DNA of 64,000 bases from Flavobacterium sp. KACC 22761 (GTDB lineage: Bacteria; Bacteroidota; Bacteroidia; Flavobacteriales; Flavobacteriaceae), in the NCBI RefSeq assembly GCF_034058155.1, contig NZ_CP139148.1, positions 4,774,001 to 4,838,000 of the forward strand, given 5' to 3'. The translations under genes were made by a program, and so were the position numbers. The notes under the pieces are model-generated. The model worked only from the letters and a program-made list of their open reading frames with translations. It was not told the DNA's origin and searched no databases. Shown one piece after another: positions 1 through 8,296 of this stretch (positions within the stretch are counted from its first letter, which is position 1; each line of letters starts with the position of its first letter).

Positions 1-260
1 TCTCATCAAAAAATCCCAATAGATATAACCTCACACTTCACTACCTACCCCCATAGATAGAGATAGATATAGATACCATCCCTCCCTAATATAATAAATT
101 AAAATATACCTCACACACGCGCACCAATACACAACTATACTCTCTCTCACTCTCACTCTCTACTAGCGAGAGCTCTATATCGTATATGTAGGATATCACC
201 CCCAACCATCTAAACAAATTTAACTCTTACTCTCACAACCCTCCCAACCAATAATATACA
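1..260. other. Low-complexity, strand-asymmetric edge sequence
   Basis: The + strand here is almost free of G (12 G in the first 180 bases) and consists of short CT, CA and GATA runs. No open frame, hairpin or promoter is visible. Composition changes abruptly to ordinary flavobacterial DNA after about base 260. It may be an assembly or sequencing artefact at a contig end. Confidence 0.6.
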
Positions 261-280
261 AAACTGGATTACGTAAGGAT

Positions 281-445
281 ATGAATATATCATTAAGTAC
301 CAATTATGCACAATCCACAATAGGAAAATATACTTCTTCAGCAGAGGTAAATTTTAATGTCAAATTTAACAGCACAGTATGTGAATTATTCTTTTCGAGC
401 GAAAAAAATGTTAAAGCAGTTCATGGGTTCAATGTCACAGATTAA
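281..445 (+). CDS. Small hypothetical protein, or 3' end of a truncated gene (54 aa)
   Basis: ATG at 281 opens a 54-codon frame ending TAA at 443. The peptide (starts MNISLSTNYAQ, ends HGFNVTD) has balanced, protein-like composition without a signal peptide or membrane segment. The frame stays open upstream into the odd edge sequence, so this may be the C-terminal tail of a longer gene whose 5' part is missing or corrupted. I recognise no family. Codon use resembles the next gene more than the preceding junk. Confidence 0.3.
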   Translation: MNISLSTNYAQSTIGKYTSSAEVNFNVKFNSTVCELFFSSEKNVKAVHGFNVTD

Positions 446-545
446 AATAATTAAAAATTTCCAACCCAAGCAGCCACTATGCGTCAAAGATGCGAGATAT
501 GCGCTATAGCTTCTTATCTATTAAGCTTCATGGTCATTTATTAAA

Positions 546-1211
546 ATGAATTGCCTTAAAGAAATAACAAAAACATACATATGTACTTTAATGCCAATTG
601 TTAAAACGGATGGCAGCGTCTTAACATACCAAGACACAGTTGCAGTAATTTATTATAAAAATTACACATTATATGAATTCGAAGAAGTTAAAAACTTTTT
701 TACTGATACTATACTTGAAAAAAAAACCATTGAAAATCGCTATTTATTACAATACAAAAAAGAAATATACGGATATTATTATGATTCAATAGACGCTCAA
801 GAAGGCAAAAGAATTAGAGTAGATTCATTATTACGCAAAAGAGCAGGTTATGGGCAAAGTCTCTACTTACCTGCAAAGATGGTATTAATCAATTCTCAAA
901 AAAATAAAGGGGAATATGAATTAATAGAAAAATACAAGTGCAAAGTGAAAAAAGATTTTACATATCCTGATACATTAATTGTTTACTATACAAATAAACT
1001 AAAGCATGTGGATTTTACATTATCTAATATATTGGACTCTGTCAAAAAAATTAAGGTGCAAAAAACGAGGGTTCTTTTTAATCCGCAATTCATTGGTGAT
1101 TATCCAAAAAAATATCCAGCTTATGAATTCAATCGTGAACTAAAAGAAGATACGATTGCTAATCTTGAAAAATACAAACGATTTATAGATGAAAAAAGAA
1201 AAAATAGATAA
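546..1211 (+). CDS. Hypothetical protein (221 aa), unrecognised
   Basis: A 221-residue lysine- and tyrosine-rich protein. An in-frame TAA at 522 leaves ATG 546 as the first start. There is no clear signal peptide, lipobox or transmembrane segment. It has a middle stretch with RKRAGYGQSLYLP (about residues 98-110) and a charged C-terminus ending in DEKRKNR. I do not recognise the family. It is followed on the same strand by two micro-membrane proteins, and the last ~20 bases of this gene plus its downstream spacer recur 180 bp later, so the 3' end took part in a tandem duplication. It could belong to an accessory or conflict-type locus, but nothing in the sequence proves that. Confidence 0.65.
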   Translation: MNCLKEITKTYICTLMPIVKTDGSVLTYQDTVAVIYYKNYTLYEFEEVKNFFTDTILEKKTIENRYLLQYKKEIYGYYYDSIDAQEGKRIRVDSLLRKRAGYGQSLYLPAKMVLINSQKNKGEYELIEKYKCKVKKDFTYPDTLIVYYTNKLKHVDFTLSNILDSVKKIKVQKTRVLFNPQFIGDYPKKYPAYEFNRELKEDTIANLEKYKRFIDEKRKNR

Positions 1212-1400
1212 GCTTAAAAATAAAAGAAAATGGAAAAATATTTCGATAATTTAGAGATTGGATTACTTATTTGGCAAATTATTTTTATTGTGTTTCAGAT
1301 AGCAACCCTATATTTATTATTTCTAGCTATAAAATTTTTAAAAAGAAAATTAAAAGAATAATTTATAGATAAAAAAAACAAAAAAGAGATAAGCCTAAAA
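1181..1400 (+). repeat. Direct repeat, 180-bp period, around the micro-protein genes
   Basis: Bases 1181-1219 and 1361-1400 are near-identical A-rich segments, both starting ATTTATAGAT and ending GATAAGCYTAAAA. They lie exactly 180 bp apart, one before each micro-membrane gene. This marks the tandem duplication that produced the two paralogues. Confidence 0.7.
1230..1361 (+). CDS. Single-pass membrane microprotein, copy 1 (43 aa)
   Basis: ATG 1230 to TAA 1359 encodes 43 residues: a short acidic head (MEKYFDN), one hydrophobic helix from about residue 8 to 34, and a basic tail (KFLKRKLKE). The layout predicts an inner-membrane protein with the tail in the cytoplasm. Aligned without gaps to the next small frame, 18 of 41 positions are identical, including LIWQ at 13-16, LY at 27-28 and KFLK at 35-38. 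Conservation between the two copies with substitutions in between is the main evidence that the frame is translated. Function is unknown. Hydrophobic single-helix peptides occur as toxins, antitoxin-controlled peptides and small regulators, and none of these can be chosen here. Confidence 0.6.
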   Translation: MEKYFDNLEIGLLIWQIIFIVFQIATLYLLFLAIKFLKRKLKE

Positions 1401-1425
1401 TGTCTAATTCTTAAAAAGCAAAATT

Positions 1426-1551
1426 ATGGAAAACTCATTCGACCTATTCTATTTTGTTACATTGATTTGGCAATTTATAGTAATAGGATATCACATGTTT
1501 GTTTTATACGTTTTGTATTTATTGTTCAAATTCTTAAAAAAGAATTCATAA
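1426..1551 (+). CDS. Single-pass membrane microprotein, copy 2 (41 aa)
   Basis: ATG 1426 to TAA 1549 encodes 41 residues that align end to end with the preceding microprotein: head MENSFD, LIWQ at 13-16, a hydrophobic helix to about residue 34, and tail KFLKKNS. It is the paralogue produced by the 180-bp duplication. A strong hairpin terminator follows 30 bases later, so copy 2 closes the transcript that probably begins with the 221-aa gene. Function is unknown. Confidence 0.6.
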   Translation: MENSFDLFYFVTLIWQFIVIGYHMFVLYVLYLLFKFLKKNS

Positions 1552-1582
1552 CAAGAAATAAAAAATTATGGTACTAAATAAA

Positions 1583-1628
1583 TAATCAAAGAAGTTGCTC
1601 AAATCCAGCAATTTCTTTGATTTTTTTG
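1583..1628 (+). terminator. Rho-independent terminator
   Basis: The inverted repeat AATCAAAGAA-TTGCT / AGCAA-TTTCTTTGATT is followed by a run of seven T. It ends the transcript of the two microproteins. Confidence 0.8.
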
Positions 1629-1665
1629 TTCCAAACTTACTCAGCATCCTAAATGATCGATCTTG

Positions 1666-3423
1666 ATGATAAAAAAACTATTTCCTATAAACCTCCATAA
1701 CTTACTTTTTTATTTTTTGCTTTTTCTTCCTTTATTGCATTTCTGGGGTGCAGGCAGAATGTACATAAAACCAATTTTTCTCATTACGGTTAGCCTTACT
1801 GCTATTCTTTTTTTTAATAAAGCGAAATTGTTATTTCCAAATATTTGGACAAGTTTAGTAATTCAGTTGCTTATTTTATTCGCTTTTTCAAAGTTTTATT
1901 TTAATTGGGAAATTCAAATAATTCCTTATGTATACCTTTTGGCATTATTCCTATTTTATAAAATAGCAGTATTTTTTTTATCTTCCAACAAAAGTTCACA
2001 TAAAACTATTTCGATAATTAGGATCTATATACTATTAATTTCAATAGAAATAGGACTTTTTATGTTTTCAGAAAAAATTACTTTTTTAAAGTTTTATCCA
2101 AATGAAAGCATTTTTTCTATTCTACTAGCAACGCATTTACTTTTTATTTTTCCACACTTAAAAAGATATAGCGAGCGTTTTGCAAAAACTAAAAAACTTC
2201 AAAATACATTAATAATTTGTTATTTTCTTTTATGCTATACTCTCCTATTTTACACAAAAGGAAGAGCCGGTATATTAGGTTTTACCATCGCCAATATTGC
2301 TTTAAACTATGGCTACTTGAAATCAAAAATTGGTTACTGGAAAGGAATAATTATTGTCTTATGTTTATTACTGGTATTGTTCAATTATAAAAGCAATTCC
2401 TCGAGCGGTCGTATATTAATCTACAAAGTTATTGCAACTCAATTAGAACCAAATGAAATTATTACAGGAATAGGCTATAGTAAATTTAAAGTGAAATATA
2501 ATCTACTACAGGCAAAATATTTTTCAGACAAATCAATTGATAGTAGTGAGGCTTTATTGGCAAGTAATACAACATATATGTTTAACGACTCGTTGCAGCT
2601 TATAATTGAAATTGGGTTAATAGGTCTCATTATTCTATGCTTTCTAATTATTAAACTTATAATTCTATTAAAACGAAATTATAATTCCCTTGAAGAAAGA
2701 CCAATTTTAAACGGTGCTTATTTAAGTGTTGTTTGTATTGTCATTAGTTCCTTATTTTCTTATCCTTTTCAAATCACGGGCATTTTACTCCATTTTTTGT
2801 TTTGCATTGCTATCATTGTTCATTCAAACCCTTTAGAAAAAACGTTTAAACGTACTATTTTAGCACAAAAATCTAACTTAATTATTGCAGGAACTGCATT
2901 ACTATCAAGTACTTTTTCCCTTTTATTTTTTGGATTAGAATCGTTTAAATTCTATATAAAATTAAATGAAGCAATCAAATATTCAAATTTGGGATTTAGG
3001 AAAAAAGCAATTCAAACCTATCACAAAATATCGAATAACTCCATTGAAGATAGCGATGTTCTATACAACTACGCAGATGAATTATCCAAAGTCAATAAAA
3101 TAGATTCTGCATTGATTGTTCTACATCAATCATCATATTATCTAAATAATGACAAAAGCGCTTTATTGATGGGAAATCTACTTGAAGCAAAAAGAATGTT
3201 TTCAGAAGCTGAGAAAAATTATAAAGAAGCCATTTTTATGAACCCTAAATTATTTATCAATAGAGCTTCATTATTTAAGTTTTACTATGAAACCAAACAA
3301 TATAAAAAAGCACAATATTGGGGAAACTCTATATTAAATATGCCAATAAAAGTTCATTCACAGGCTATTATTGATGTTAAAAATGAAACTAAAAAACTAA
3401 TGTTAGAAATTAAAACCAAATAA
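1666..3423 (+). CDS. O-antigen ligase-like membrane protein with C-terminal TPRs
   Basis: 585 residues from ATG 1666; a TTG three bases earlier is also in frame but less likely. Ten or more hydrophobic helices fill roughly residues 5-425, with a larger loop after helix 8. A short GRAG segment near residue 200 sits where the Wzy_C/O-antigen ligase family has its small-residue/arginine signature. From about residue 436 the protein is soluble and helical, with TPR-like repeats (spacing about 34). This architecture, polytopic Wzy_C domain plus TPR tail, is common in Bacteroidota surface-polysaccharide polymerases or ligases at the inner membrane. No glycosyltransferase genes adjoin it, so the polymer is unknown. 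Hydrophobicity and topology are seen; ligase activity is inferred. Confidence 0.75.
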   Translation: MIKKLFPINLHNLLFYFLLFLPLLHFWGAGRMYIKPIFLITVSLTAILFFNKAKLLFPNIWTSLVIQLLILFAFSKFYFNWEIQIIPYVYLLALFLFYKIAVFFLSSNKSSHKTISIIRIYILLISIEIGLFMFSEKITFLKFYPNESIFSILLATHLLFIFPHLKRYSERFAKTKKLQNTLIICYFLLCYTLLFYTKGRAGILGFTIANIALNYGYLKSKIGYWKGIIIVLCLLLVLFNYKSNSSSGRILIYKVIATQLEPNEIITGIGYSKFKVKYNLLQAKYFSDKSIDSSEALLASNTTYMFNDSLQLIIEIGLIGLIILCFLIIKLIILLKRNYNSLEERPILNGAYLSVVCIVISSLFSYPFQITGILLHFLFCIAIIVHSNPLEKTFKRTILAQKSNLIIAGTALLSSTFSLLFFGLESFKFYIKLNEAIKYSNLGFRKKAIQTYHKISNNSIEDSDVLYNYADELSKVNKIDSALIVLHQSSYYLNNDKSALLMGNLLEAKRMFSEAEKNYKEAIFMNPKLFINRASLFKFYYETKQYKKAQYWGNSILNMPIKVHSQAIIDVKNETKKLMLEIKTK

Positions 3424-3495
3424 CCAATTACAACAAAACCCAACAGTCTTTTTAAAACTGTCGGATTTAATAACAATGAGAAATCAATTCAAAAT

Positions 3496-4959
3496 TTACA
3501 ATTTACTAATATAACTTCCGTACATATCTTTAAACTGATGTCCAGTTGCAAAACGGTCTTTGCTCAGTTTTTTATATTCTACTAAAGCCCATAAAACGAA
3601 CTCTTTTACAAAATATTGATCTTTTTTATCCAACTGGGGCTGATATTTCTTTATTAAAACATCTAATGGAGTTACTTCATCTAAAATTTGTTGATATTCC
3701 TTGTCTGAAGCATCATCCAATAATTCAAAACCGCTTTCGGCAAAAAACCATTCAATCAAATCAGAATAAGGCGTTTTTTCTCCAGGTTTTTCTAATTTTT
3801 CTATTTTTGGAAAATAGGTCGGAAATAAAGTTCGGATTGCAGAACCAATTAAATATTGTGCCACAACTGCCGCTCCCTCCTGCTCGCCTTCATAAACCAA
3901 TTCTACTTTTCCTGTAATAGCCGGAATAATTCCCATAAAATCAGACAATCGCAAAACCGTTTTATCTGATCCTGATTTTAAAGCGCGGCGTTCTGCTGTA
4001 CTAATTAAATTTTCAAAAGCAGTAATACTCATTCTGGCACTCACACCGCTTTTATTGTCAATATATTCACTTTCACGAGCTTCAAAACTAATTTGTTCCA
4101 AAATATCTCTGGCTAAACTTGGTACATAAACCACTTCATTTTGGCTTTCGTCCAATTTTGCTTCTTGTTCTGTAATTGTTCTGGCAATTTCAACAGTTTC
4201 TGGATAATGCGTCAAAATTTGCGAACCAATTCTATCTTTCAAAGGCGTTACAATACTCCCTCTATTTGTATAATCTTCTGGATTTGCAGTAAAAACAAAC
4301 TGCATATCAAGTGGCATTCTTAATTTGAATCCGCGAATTTGAATATCGCCTTCTTGCAGAATATTAAACAATGCAACTTGAATTCTGGCTTGCAAATCGG
4401 GTAATTCGTTGATTACAAAAATAGAACGATTTGCTCTCGGAATCATTCCAAAATGAATAACGCGATCATCAGCATAAGATAATTTTAAATTTGCCGCTTT
4501 TATTGGGTCAACATCTCCAATTAAATCCGCAACGGTAACATCTGGTGTTGCTAATTTTTCGAAGAAACGCTCATTTCTGTGCAACCAAGAAATTGGAGTT
4601 TCATCTCCTTTTTCCTCAATTAAATCTTTTGCAAAACGCGAGATTGGATTTAGCGGATCGTCATTGATTTCTGAACCCGCTACAAACGGAATATATTCAT
4701 CGAGCAATTCGACCATTTTACGCGCCAAACGTGTTTTTGCTTGTCCGCGAAGCCCTAGTAAATTGATGTTATGACGAGAAAGAATAGCACGTTCTAATTC
4801 GGGAATTACAGTATTCTCAAAACCGTGAACGCCTTCAAAAACAGGTTTTCCCGATTTGATTTTTTCACGCAGATTATTTCGCAATTCGTCCTTAATGCTT
4901 ATACTTTTATATCCAGCGGATTTTAATTCGCCTAATGTTTTTATGTTTTTTATTTCCAT
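3496..4959 (-). CDS. MoxR/ChlI-type AAA+ ATPase
   Basis: 487 residues. The Walker A-like loop GLRGQAKT lies at 69-76, the Walker B-like FVINELPDL at 181-189 (Asn-Glu in place of Asp-Glu), and a sensor segment FTANPEDY at 223-230. These fit the magnesium-chelatase I/MoxR clade of AAA+ proteins, which act as hexameric remodelling ATPases in the cytoplasm. The VWA-domain gene immediately upstream on the same strand is the usual partner, as in ChlI/ChlD or MoxR/VWA pairs. No porphyrin pathway genes are near, so a chaperone or metal-insertion role is more likely than chlorophyll chemistry. Target unknown. Confidence 0.85.
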   Translation of the reverse strand: MEIKNIKTLGELKSAGYKSISIKDELRNNLREKIKSGKPVFEGVHGFENTVIPELERAILSRHNINLLGLRGQAKTRLARKMVELLDEYIPFVAGSEINDDPLNPISRFAKDLIEEKGDETPISWLHRNERFFEKLATPDVTVADLIGDVDPIKAANLKLSYADDRVIHFGMIPRANRSIFVINELPDLQARIQVALFNILQEGDIQIRGFKLRMPLDMQFVFTANPEDYTNRGSIVTPLKDRIGSQILTHYPETVEIARTITEQEAKLDESQNEVVYVPSLARDILEQISFEARESEYIDNKSGVSARMSITAFENLISTAERRALKSGSDKTVLRLSDFMGIIPAITGKVELVYEGEQEGAAVVAQYLIGSAIRTLFPTYFPKIEKLEKPGEKTPYSDLIEWFFAESGFELLDDASDKEYQQILDEVTPLDVLIKKYQPQLDKKDQYFVKEFVLWALVEYKKLSKDRFATGHQFKDMYGSYISKL

Positions 4960-5054
4960 ATTGATGATTTAAAAATTGAAAGATTAAATAATTTAAAAAT
5001 TCAATTTGTTTTTATTTTATTTTTTTTAACGGAATTTATTACGGAATTCCTTTG

Positions 5055-5082
5055 CGGAGACGCACTGCTGTGCGCCTCTACG
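5055..5082. repeat. REP-like palindrome
   Basis: GAGACGCAC-TGCT-GTGCGCCTC is a near-perfect inverted repeat between the VWA gene and the ATPase gene. GC-rich palindromes of this type are scattered in flavobacterial intergenic regions. It could stabilise or attenuate the mRNA between the two partner genes. Confidence 0.6.
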
Positions 5083-5159
5083 ATATGCGTTATGTATATA
5101 ATTTAAAATTTGCAGAAAGCCTTTTTCACTTTGAATCTTTGCAACTTTGAACCTAAAAA

Positions 5160-6278
5160 CTAGCGTACGCGTTTTTTCCTATTCGTTTCATAATCTTCAA
5201 AAATCATTTCGCCGAGGCCTTTTATTCCTGTATAAAATGCTTTTCCTTGATTAGCTTCTGTAAAATGGTTGACAAAACGCTGTAAATAAGGATCATTTGC
5301 AATCATAAAAGTCGTAATCGGAATATGCAGTTTTCTGGCTTGTTGCGCCTGAGTATAACATTTGTCAACTATATATTCATCGAGCCCGTTGCTGTTCATA
5401 TAATAGGAACCATCGCGCTCGCGAACGCAACTCGGCTTTCCGTCGGTAATCATGAAAATTTGCTTATTGGTATTCCGCTTTCTTCGCAAAATATCCATTG
5501 CCAATTGAAGTCCAGCAACCGTATTGGTGTGATAAGGTCCAACTTGAAGATAAGGCAAATCTTTAATAGGAATTGTCCAGGCATCATTTCCAAAAACCAG
5601 AATATCTAGTGTATCTTTTGGATAGCGAGTTGTAATTAATTCGGCCAACGCCATTGCTACTTTTTTGGCGGGAGTAATTCGGTCTTCGCCGTATAAAATC
5701 ATGCTGTGGCTGATATCAATCATCAAAACGGTACTCATTTGAGCTTTGTATTGGGTTTCTTCTACTACCAAATCATTTTCGGTCAGCATAAAACTTTCTA
5801 CGCCGTTATTGATTTGAGCGTTACGAAGGCTTTCTGTTAAGGAAATTCGCTCTAATCCATCGCCAAAATTAAACTCACGGAATTCGCCCGTATGTTCATC
5901 GCCATTTCCGGCATGTTTTGTCTTGTGATTTCCGTTTCCGGAACGTTTTAAATTTCCAAAAATCTGGTCTAAAGCCTGCTGGCGAATAGCACGTTCTGTT
6001 TTTGCTGTGATGCCAAAACCGTTCGAGCCGTCCTCTTTTACCTCGTCTTTTATGTAACCTTTCTTTTTTAAATCTTCGATAAAATCATCGATCGTGTAGT
6101 TTTCGTCGGTCAGTTTATATTCTTTGTCCAACTCACGAAGCCAGTTTATTGCTTCATCAAAATCCCCCGAAGTATGGGTGATCAGCTCTTTAAAAATGCC
6201 AAATAGTTTCTCAAACGGAGACTGAAATGGGGCTTCGTACGACTTAAAATAAAAACCTTTTTTAAATTCGTTTTTCAT
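5160..6278 (-). CDS. VWA-domain protein, partner of the AAA+ ATPase
   Basis: 372 residues. The N-terminal half is charged and helical, with a Gly/Asn/His-rich linker near 113-130. From about 180 it forms a von Willebrand A fold: MIDAS residues DISHS at 188-192, a Thr in the HTNT segment near 250, and Asp 279 in ITDGKPS. A complete MIDAS means metal-dependent ligand binding is likely. It lacks a signal peptide, so it acts in the cytoplasm. It precedes the MoxR-like ATPase on the same strand with a 200-bp gap. By analogy with MoxR/VWA systems, the VWA protein probably recruits a substrate to the ATPase. Confidence 0.85.
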   Translation of the reverse strand: MKNEFKKGFYFKSYEAPFQSPFEKLFGIFKELITHTSGDFDEAINWLRELDKEYKLTDENYTIDDFIEDLKKKGYIKDEVKEDGSNGFGITAKTERAIRQQALDQIFGNLKRSGNGNHKTKHAGNGDEHTGEFREFNFGDGLERISLTESLRNAQINNGVESFMLTENDLVVEETQYKAQMSTVLMIDISHSMILYGEDRITPAKKVAMALAELITTRYPKDTLDILVFGNDAWTIPIKDLPYLQVGPYHTNTVAGLQLAMDILRRKRNTNKQIFMITDGKPSCVRERDGSYYMNSNGLDEYIVDKCYTQAQQARKLHIPITTFMIANDPYLQRFVNHFTEANQGKAFYTGIKGLGEMIFEDYETNRKKRVR

Positions 6279-6384
6279 AATTTTAAAATTACGGTTTTTT
6301 AGAATTACGAAAAACGAATCGTTTATTAATTTTTAGTTAAAATATCCAACCAAAATCAGCGACTAACAGTGTTAGATATACTAA

Positions 6385-6783
6385 TTATTCAAACTTTCCG
6401 TCAACATAATACCATGCATCATTTTCAAATTTAAAAGTCGAAAATTCATAGTGCGTCTGTGGTTTTTGATTGGCATCTAAAAAATAAGCTTTGAATTCGA
6501 CTGTGTTTTCAGTAAAACTCAAAATTTCTAATTTTTGCCATTTATTTGCTGTCGCCCATCTCAGGATTTCAGCTTTTGAATAAAATTTTCTTTCAGAAAT
6601 ATAAGTGGTTCCCAAAAGATAATCAGCGTTGTGTGTTGCATATGCCGAATATCGAGAGCGCATCAAAGCTAAAGCTGATGGCGCTTTTTGATTTTGCTGA
6701 AGATATAATCCGCAACAATTTTCAAAAAGCAATCCAGTGTCGCAAAAACATTTACGACTCGTCATCGACTGCTTCTTCGCCAT
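6385..6783 (-). CDS. YchJ-like SEC-C motif protein
   Basis: 132 residues from ATG 6783, or 126 from ATG 6765. The N-terminus holds CFCDTGLLFENCCG (12-25), a SEC-C-type cysteine motif that binds zinc in SecA and YchJ. It is followed by the YchJ-family segment ALMRSRYSAYA (about 39-49), and the C-terminal half has the beta-rich NTF2-like look of that family (YEFSTF, WYYVDG). Length matches YchJ relatives. The start overlaps the 3' end of the upstream 78-aa gene, so the two are probably translationally coupled. Biochemical role is unknown. Confidence 0.85.
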   Translation of the reverse strand: MAKKQSMTSRKCFCDTGLLFENCCGLYLQQNQKAPSALALMRSRYSAYATHNADYLLGTTYISERKFYSKAEILRWATANKWQKLEILSFTENTVEFKAYFLDANQKPQTHYEFSTFKFENDAWYYVDGKFE

Positions 6784-6988
6784 TAATTTTTACATGAAGC
6801 TGATTGAGCAAAACTTGATATCTGCTAATTTCTCTCACTTCTTCATCTTCTTCAGCAAAATCAATCATTTCGTCTAATGTTTCGCTAACTTCAAGCAGTT
6901 TGTTATTTGCTTCTCTGTCGTTTTTTGCAGCAATCAAATCAATGATTTCTTGAACGTTTGCTTTTAAGGTTTCAAATTTACTATTCAT
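6752..6988 (-). CDS. Small acidic helical protein (78 aa)
   Basis: 78 residues, strongly acidic (C-terminus EEAVDDES) and predicted helical, with a Leu/Ile heptad pattern over residues 10-65 that suggests a coiled coil. No known domain. Its last 32 bases overlap the YchJ-like gene in another frame; the stop codon lies just downstream of the second possible YchJ start. It is the third gene of a same-strand cluster (7780 down to 6385). Conserved order with a SEC-C protein suggests co-expression but does not give a function. Confidence 0.75.
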   Translation of the reverse strand: MNSKFETLKANVQEIIDLIAAKNDREANNKLLEVSETLDEMIDFAEEDEEVREISRYQVLLNQLHVKINGEEAVDDES

Positions 6989-6999
6989 CTATTTTATTT

Positions 7000-7085
7000 T
7001 TTCGCCACAAATTGCACAAATTTTCGCAAATTTTTAATCTCCATTGTAAATTAGAATTCGTGCTAATTCTTGAAATTCGTGGCAA
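7000..7085. repeat. Degenerate flavobacterial intergenic repeat
   Basis: The spacer contains repeated CACAAATT/GCAAATTT and AATTCGTG words in both orientations, for example AGAATTCGTG then AAATTCGTGG. Similar words occur beside the palindromes at 58976 and 59609. Non-coding. Confidence 0.45.
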
Positions 7086-7092
7086 CTTATAT

Positions 7093-7233
7093 TTACTCTT
7101 TACTTTCGTTGAACTTTTTCATTATTTCTTTGAGCTTTTCTTTGCGTGAAATCTCGGCCTGTTTTGCTTTGGCTTGGGCTTTGTGCAATTTATCGTTGTG
7201 CTTTTTGATATTTCGTTCGTTATTGCGTCCCAT
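7093..7233 (-). CDS. Basic/acidic helical microprotein (46 aa)
   Basis: ATG 7233 to TAA 7093 on the minus strand encodes 46 residues starting MGRNNERNIKKHND and ending KKFNESKE. Nearly every residue is charged or polar and helix-forming, with 13 lysines. The start overlaps the last 14 bases of the 186-aa gene in a different frame, a typical coupled arrangement. No family is recognised. The short length, compatible overlap and coding-like composition support a genuine gene. Confidence 0.6.
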   Translation of the reverse strand: MGRNNERNIKKHNDKLHKAQAKAKQAEISRKEKLKEIMKKFNESKE

Positions 7234-7780
7234 AAATTTCTCTTTTAATTTCTTCTAAACTTTTCTCTGTAAAAATCAATTCGGTTATGATTTGCTTTCT
7301 TAAATCATCAATATCCTCGTAATCAAAATGTTTTGCCCAAGATGTCAGTTGCTGCAGATTACGAACTTGTTTCAATCTTTTTGTAGTTTCAAAACTTGTT
7401 CTTAAAATCGCTTTTCCATCATATTCGGGATTATTTTTATGCTGATAATTAGCAAGATTTTTATCAAAATCAGCACTAATATAATAGAGTTTTTCTTCGG
7501 CATTATCAGGATAAAACTCGCTCCATTTTGCAAAACCAATTTTCGTTTTCGATTCGGTTTCAGGATCAAGTGCAATCAAGCGCCATTTGCTGTTTGCTAA
7601 TCTTCCCCAATGGTTCGAAACACGGTACATTCCTTCTTCAGTATAATAGTAAGCACTTCCAGCTTTGCTTTCAAATTGTTTTTTCAAACCTTCAATTTTA
7701 TCCGGAAGCACTTCATGAAAAGCACAAAATGTATTTTTAAATGAATTTGGATGTGGCTTAAAATTTTTCTGCATGTGCAA
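7220..7780 (-). CDS. Conserved-looking hypothetical protein (186 aa)
   Basis: 186 residues, or 184 from the second Met. No signal peptide or membrane helix. It is rich in aromatic residues with segments such as YRVSNHWGRLANSKWRL (about 53-69) and a basic C-terminal helix (LRKQIITEL...IKREIYG). It looks like a soluble cytoplasmic protein that may bind nucleic acid or a ligand, but I recognise no domain. It heads a four-gene overlapping cluster that ends with the YchJ-like protein. Confidence 0.7.
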   Translation of the reverse strand: MHMQKNFKPHPNSFKNTFCAFHEVLPDKIEGLKKQFESKAGSAYYYTEEGMYRVSNHWGRLANSKWRLIALDPETESKTKIGFAKWSEFYPDNAEEKLYYISADFDKNLANYQHKNNPEYDGKAILRTSFETTKRLKQVRNLQQLTSWAKHFDYEDIDDLRKQIITELIFTEKSLEEIKREIYGTQ

Positions 7781-7826
7781 ATATACTCAGATTACAGCGA
7801 ACTCCCTAAAACAAACCTAAATTGCT

Positions 7827-7834
7827 TACCTTTG
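7827..7834 (+). promoter_or_regulatory. Bacteroidota -7 element TACCTTTG
   Basis: Exact match to TAnnTTTG, 25 bases before the ATG of the 81-aa gene. Confidence 0.6.
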
Positions 7835-7858
7835 CTTTTTAATTTTAAATAAAAGATC

Positions 7859-8104
7859 ATGTCTAAAGATTCAGAACAAAAAATGCCGCAAAAAGGAGTT
7901 TTTACCGGTATAATAGAAAAAGATGAAAACAATAATTATTTCTGCGGAGAATATCTTTTAGACTATAAAATGGTTCAGAGTAATTTTAAAGTTGGTGACT
8001 GGGTTACGATTAAATCGGTAATTGAAAATCCAAGCGACATTAGCTTCAAACAATATCCAAAAAAATCTAGAAATTTCGATAAGGCGAATCATAAGCCGGA
8101 GTAA
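7859..8104 (+). CDS. Small hypothetical protein (81 aa)
   Basis: 81 residues, with a good promoter upstream. The core (about 14-60) reads as alternating beta strands with a KVGDWVTIKSV segment, reminiscent of a small OB- or SH3-like barrel, and the tail is basic (KKSRNFDKANHKPE). A nucleic-acid-binding cold-shock-like role would fit the shape, but no family motif such as RNP1 is present. Monocistronic: repeats follow immediately. Confidence 0.65.
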   Translation: MSKDSEQKMPQKGVFTGIIEKDENNNYFCGEYLLDYKMVQSNFKVGDWVTIKSVIENPSDISFKQYPKKSRNFDKANHKPE

Positions 8105-8256
8105 GTCTTGTTGGAATGAGTGTTTTTTAACGTTTTAATAAAACCTGAAGCCTGAATAAAGTTTTTGTTTCAGGTTTCAGGTTTTGTTGGAACGTGTAAT
8201 TTTTAACGCAATGAACGCGAAGGTTATTTAATTGGACGCAATACATTGAGAATAAT

Positions 8257-8296
8257 AAGTTCGCAAAGCTTTATCTACAAAAAGCTTTGCGAACTT
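8257..8296. repeat. Perfect 16-bp hairpin in repeat copy 1
   Basis: AAGTTCGCAAAGCTTT at 8257-8272 pairs perfectly with AAAGCTTTGCGAACTT at 8281-8296 around an 8-base loop. No T-tract follows, so it is not a classical terminator. Confidence 0.75.

Noticed and set aside
3440..3475. Hairpin between the O-antigen ligase-like gene and the AAA+ ATPase gene
   Set aside because: Short stem with mismatches and no clear T-tract.
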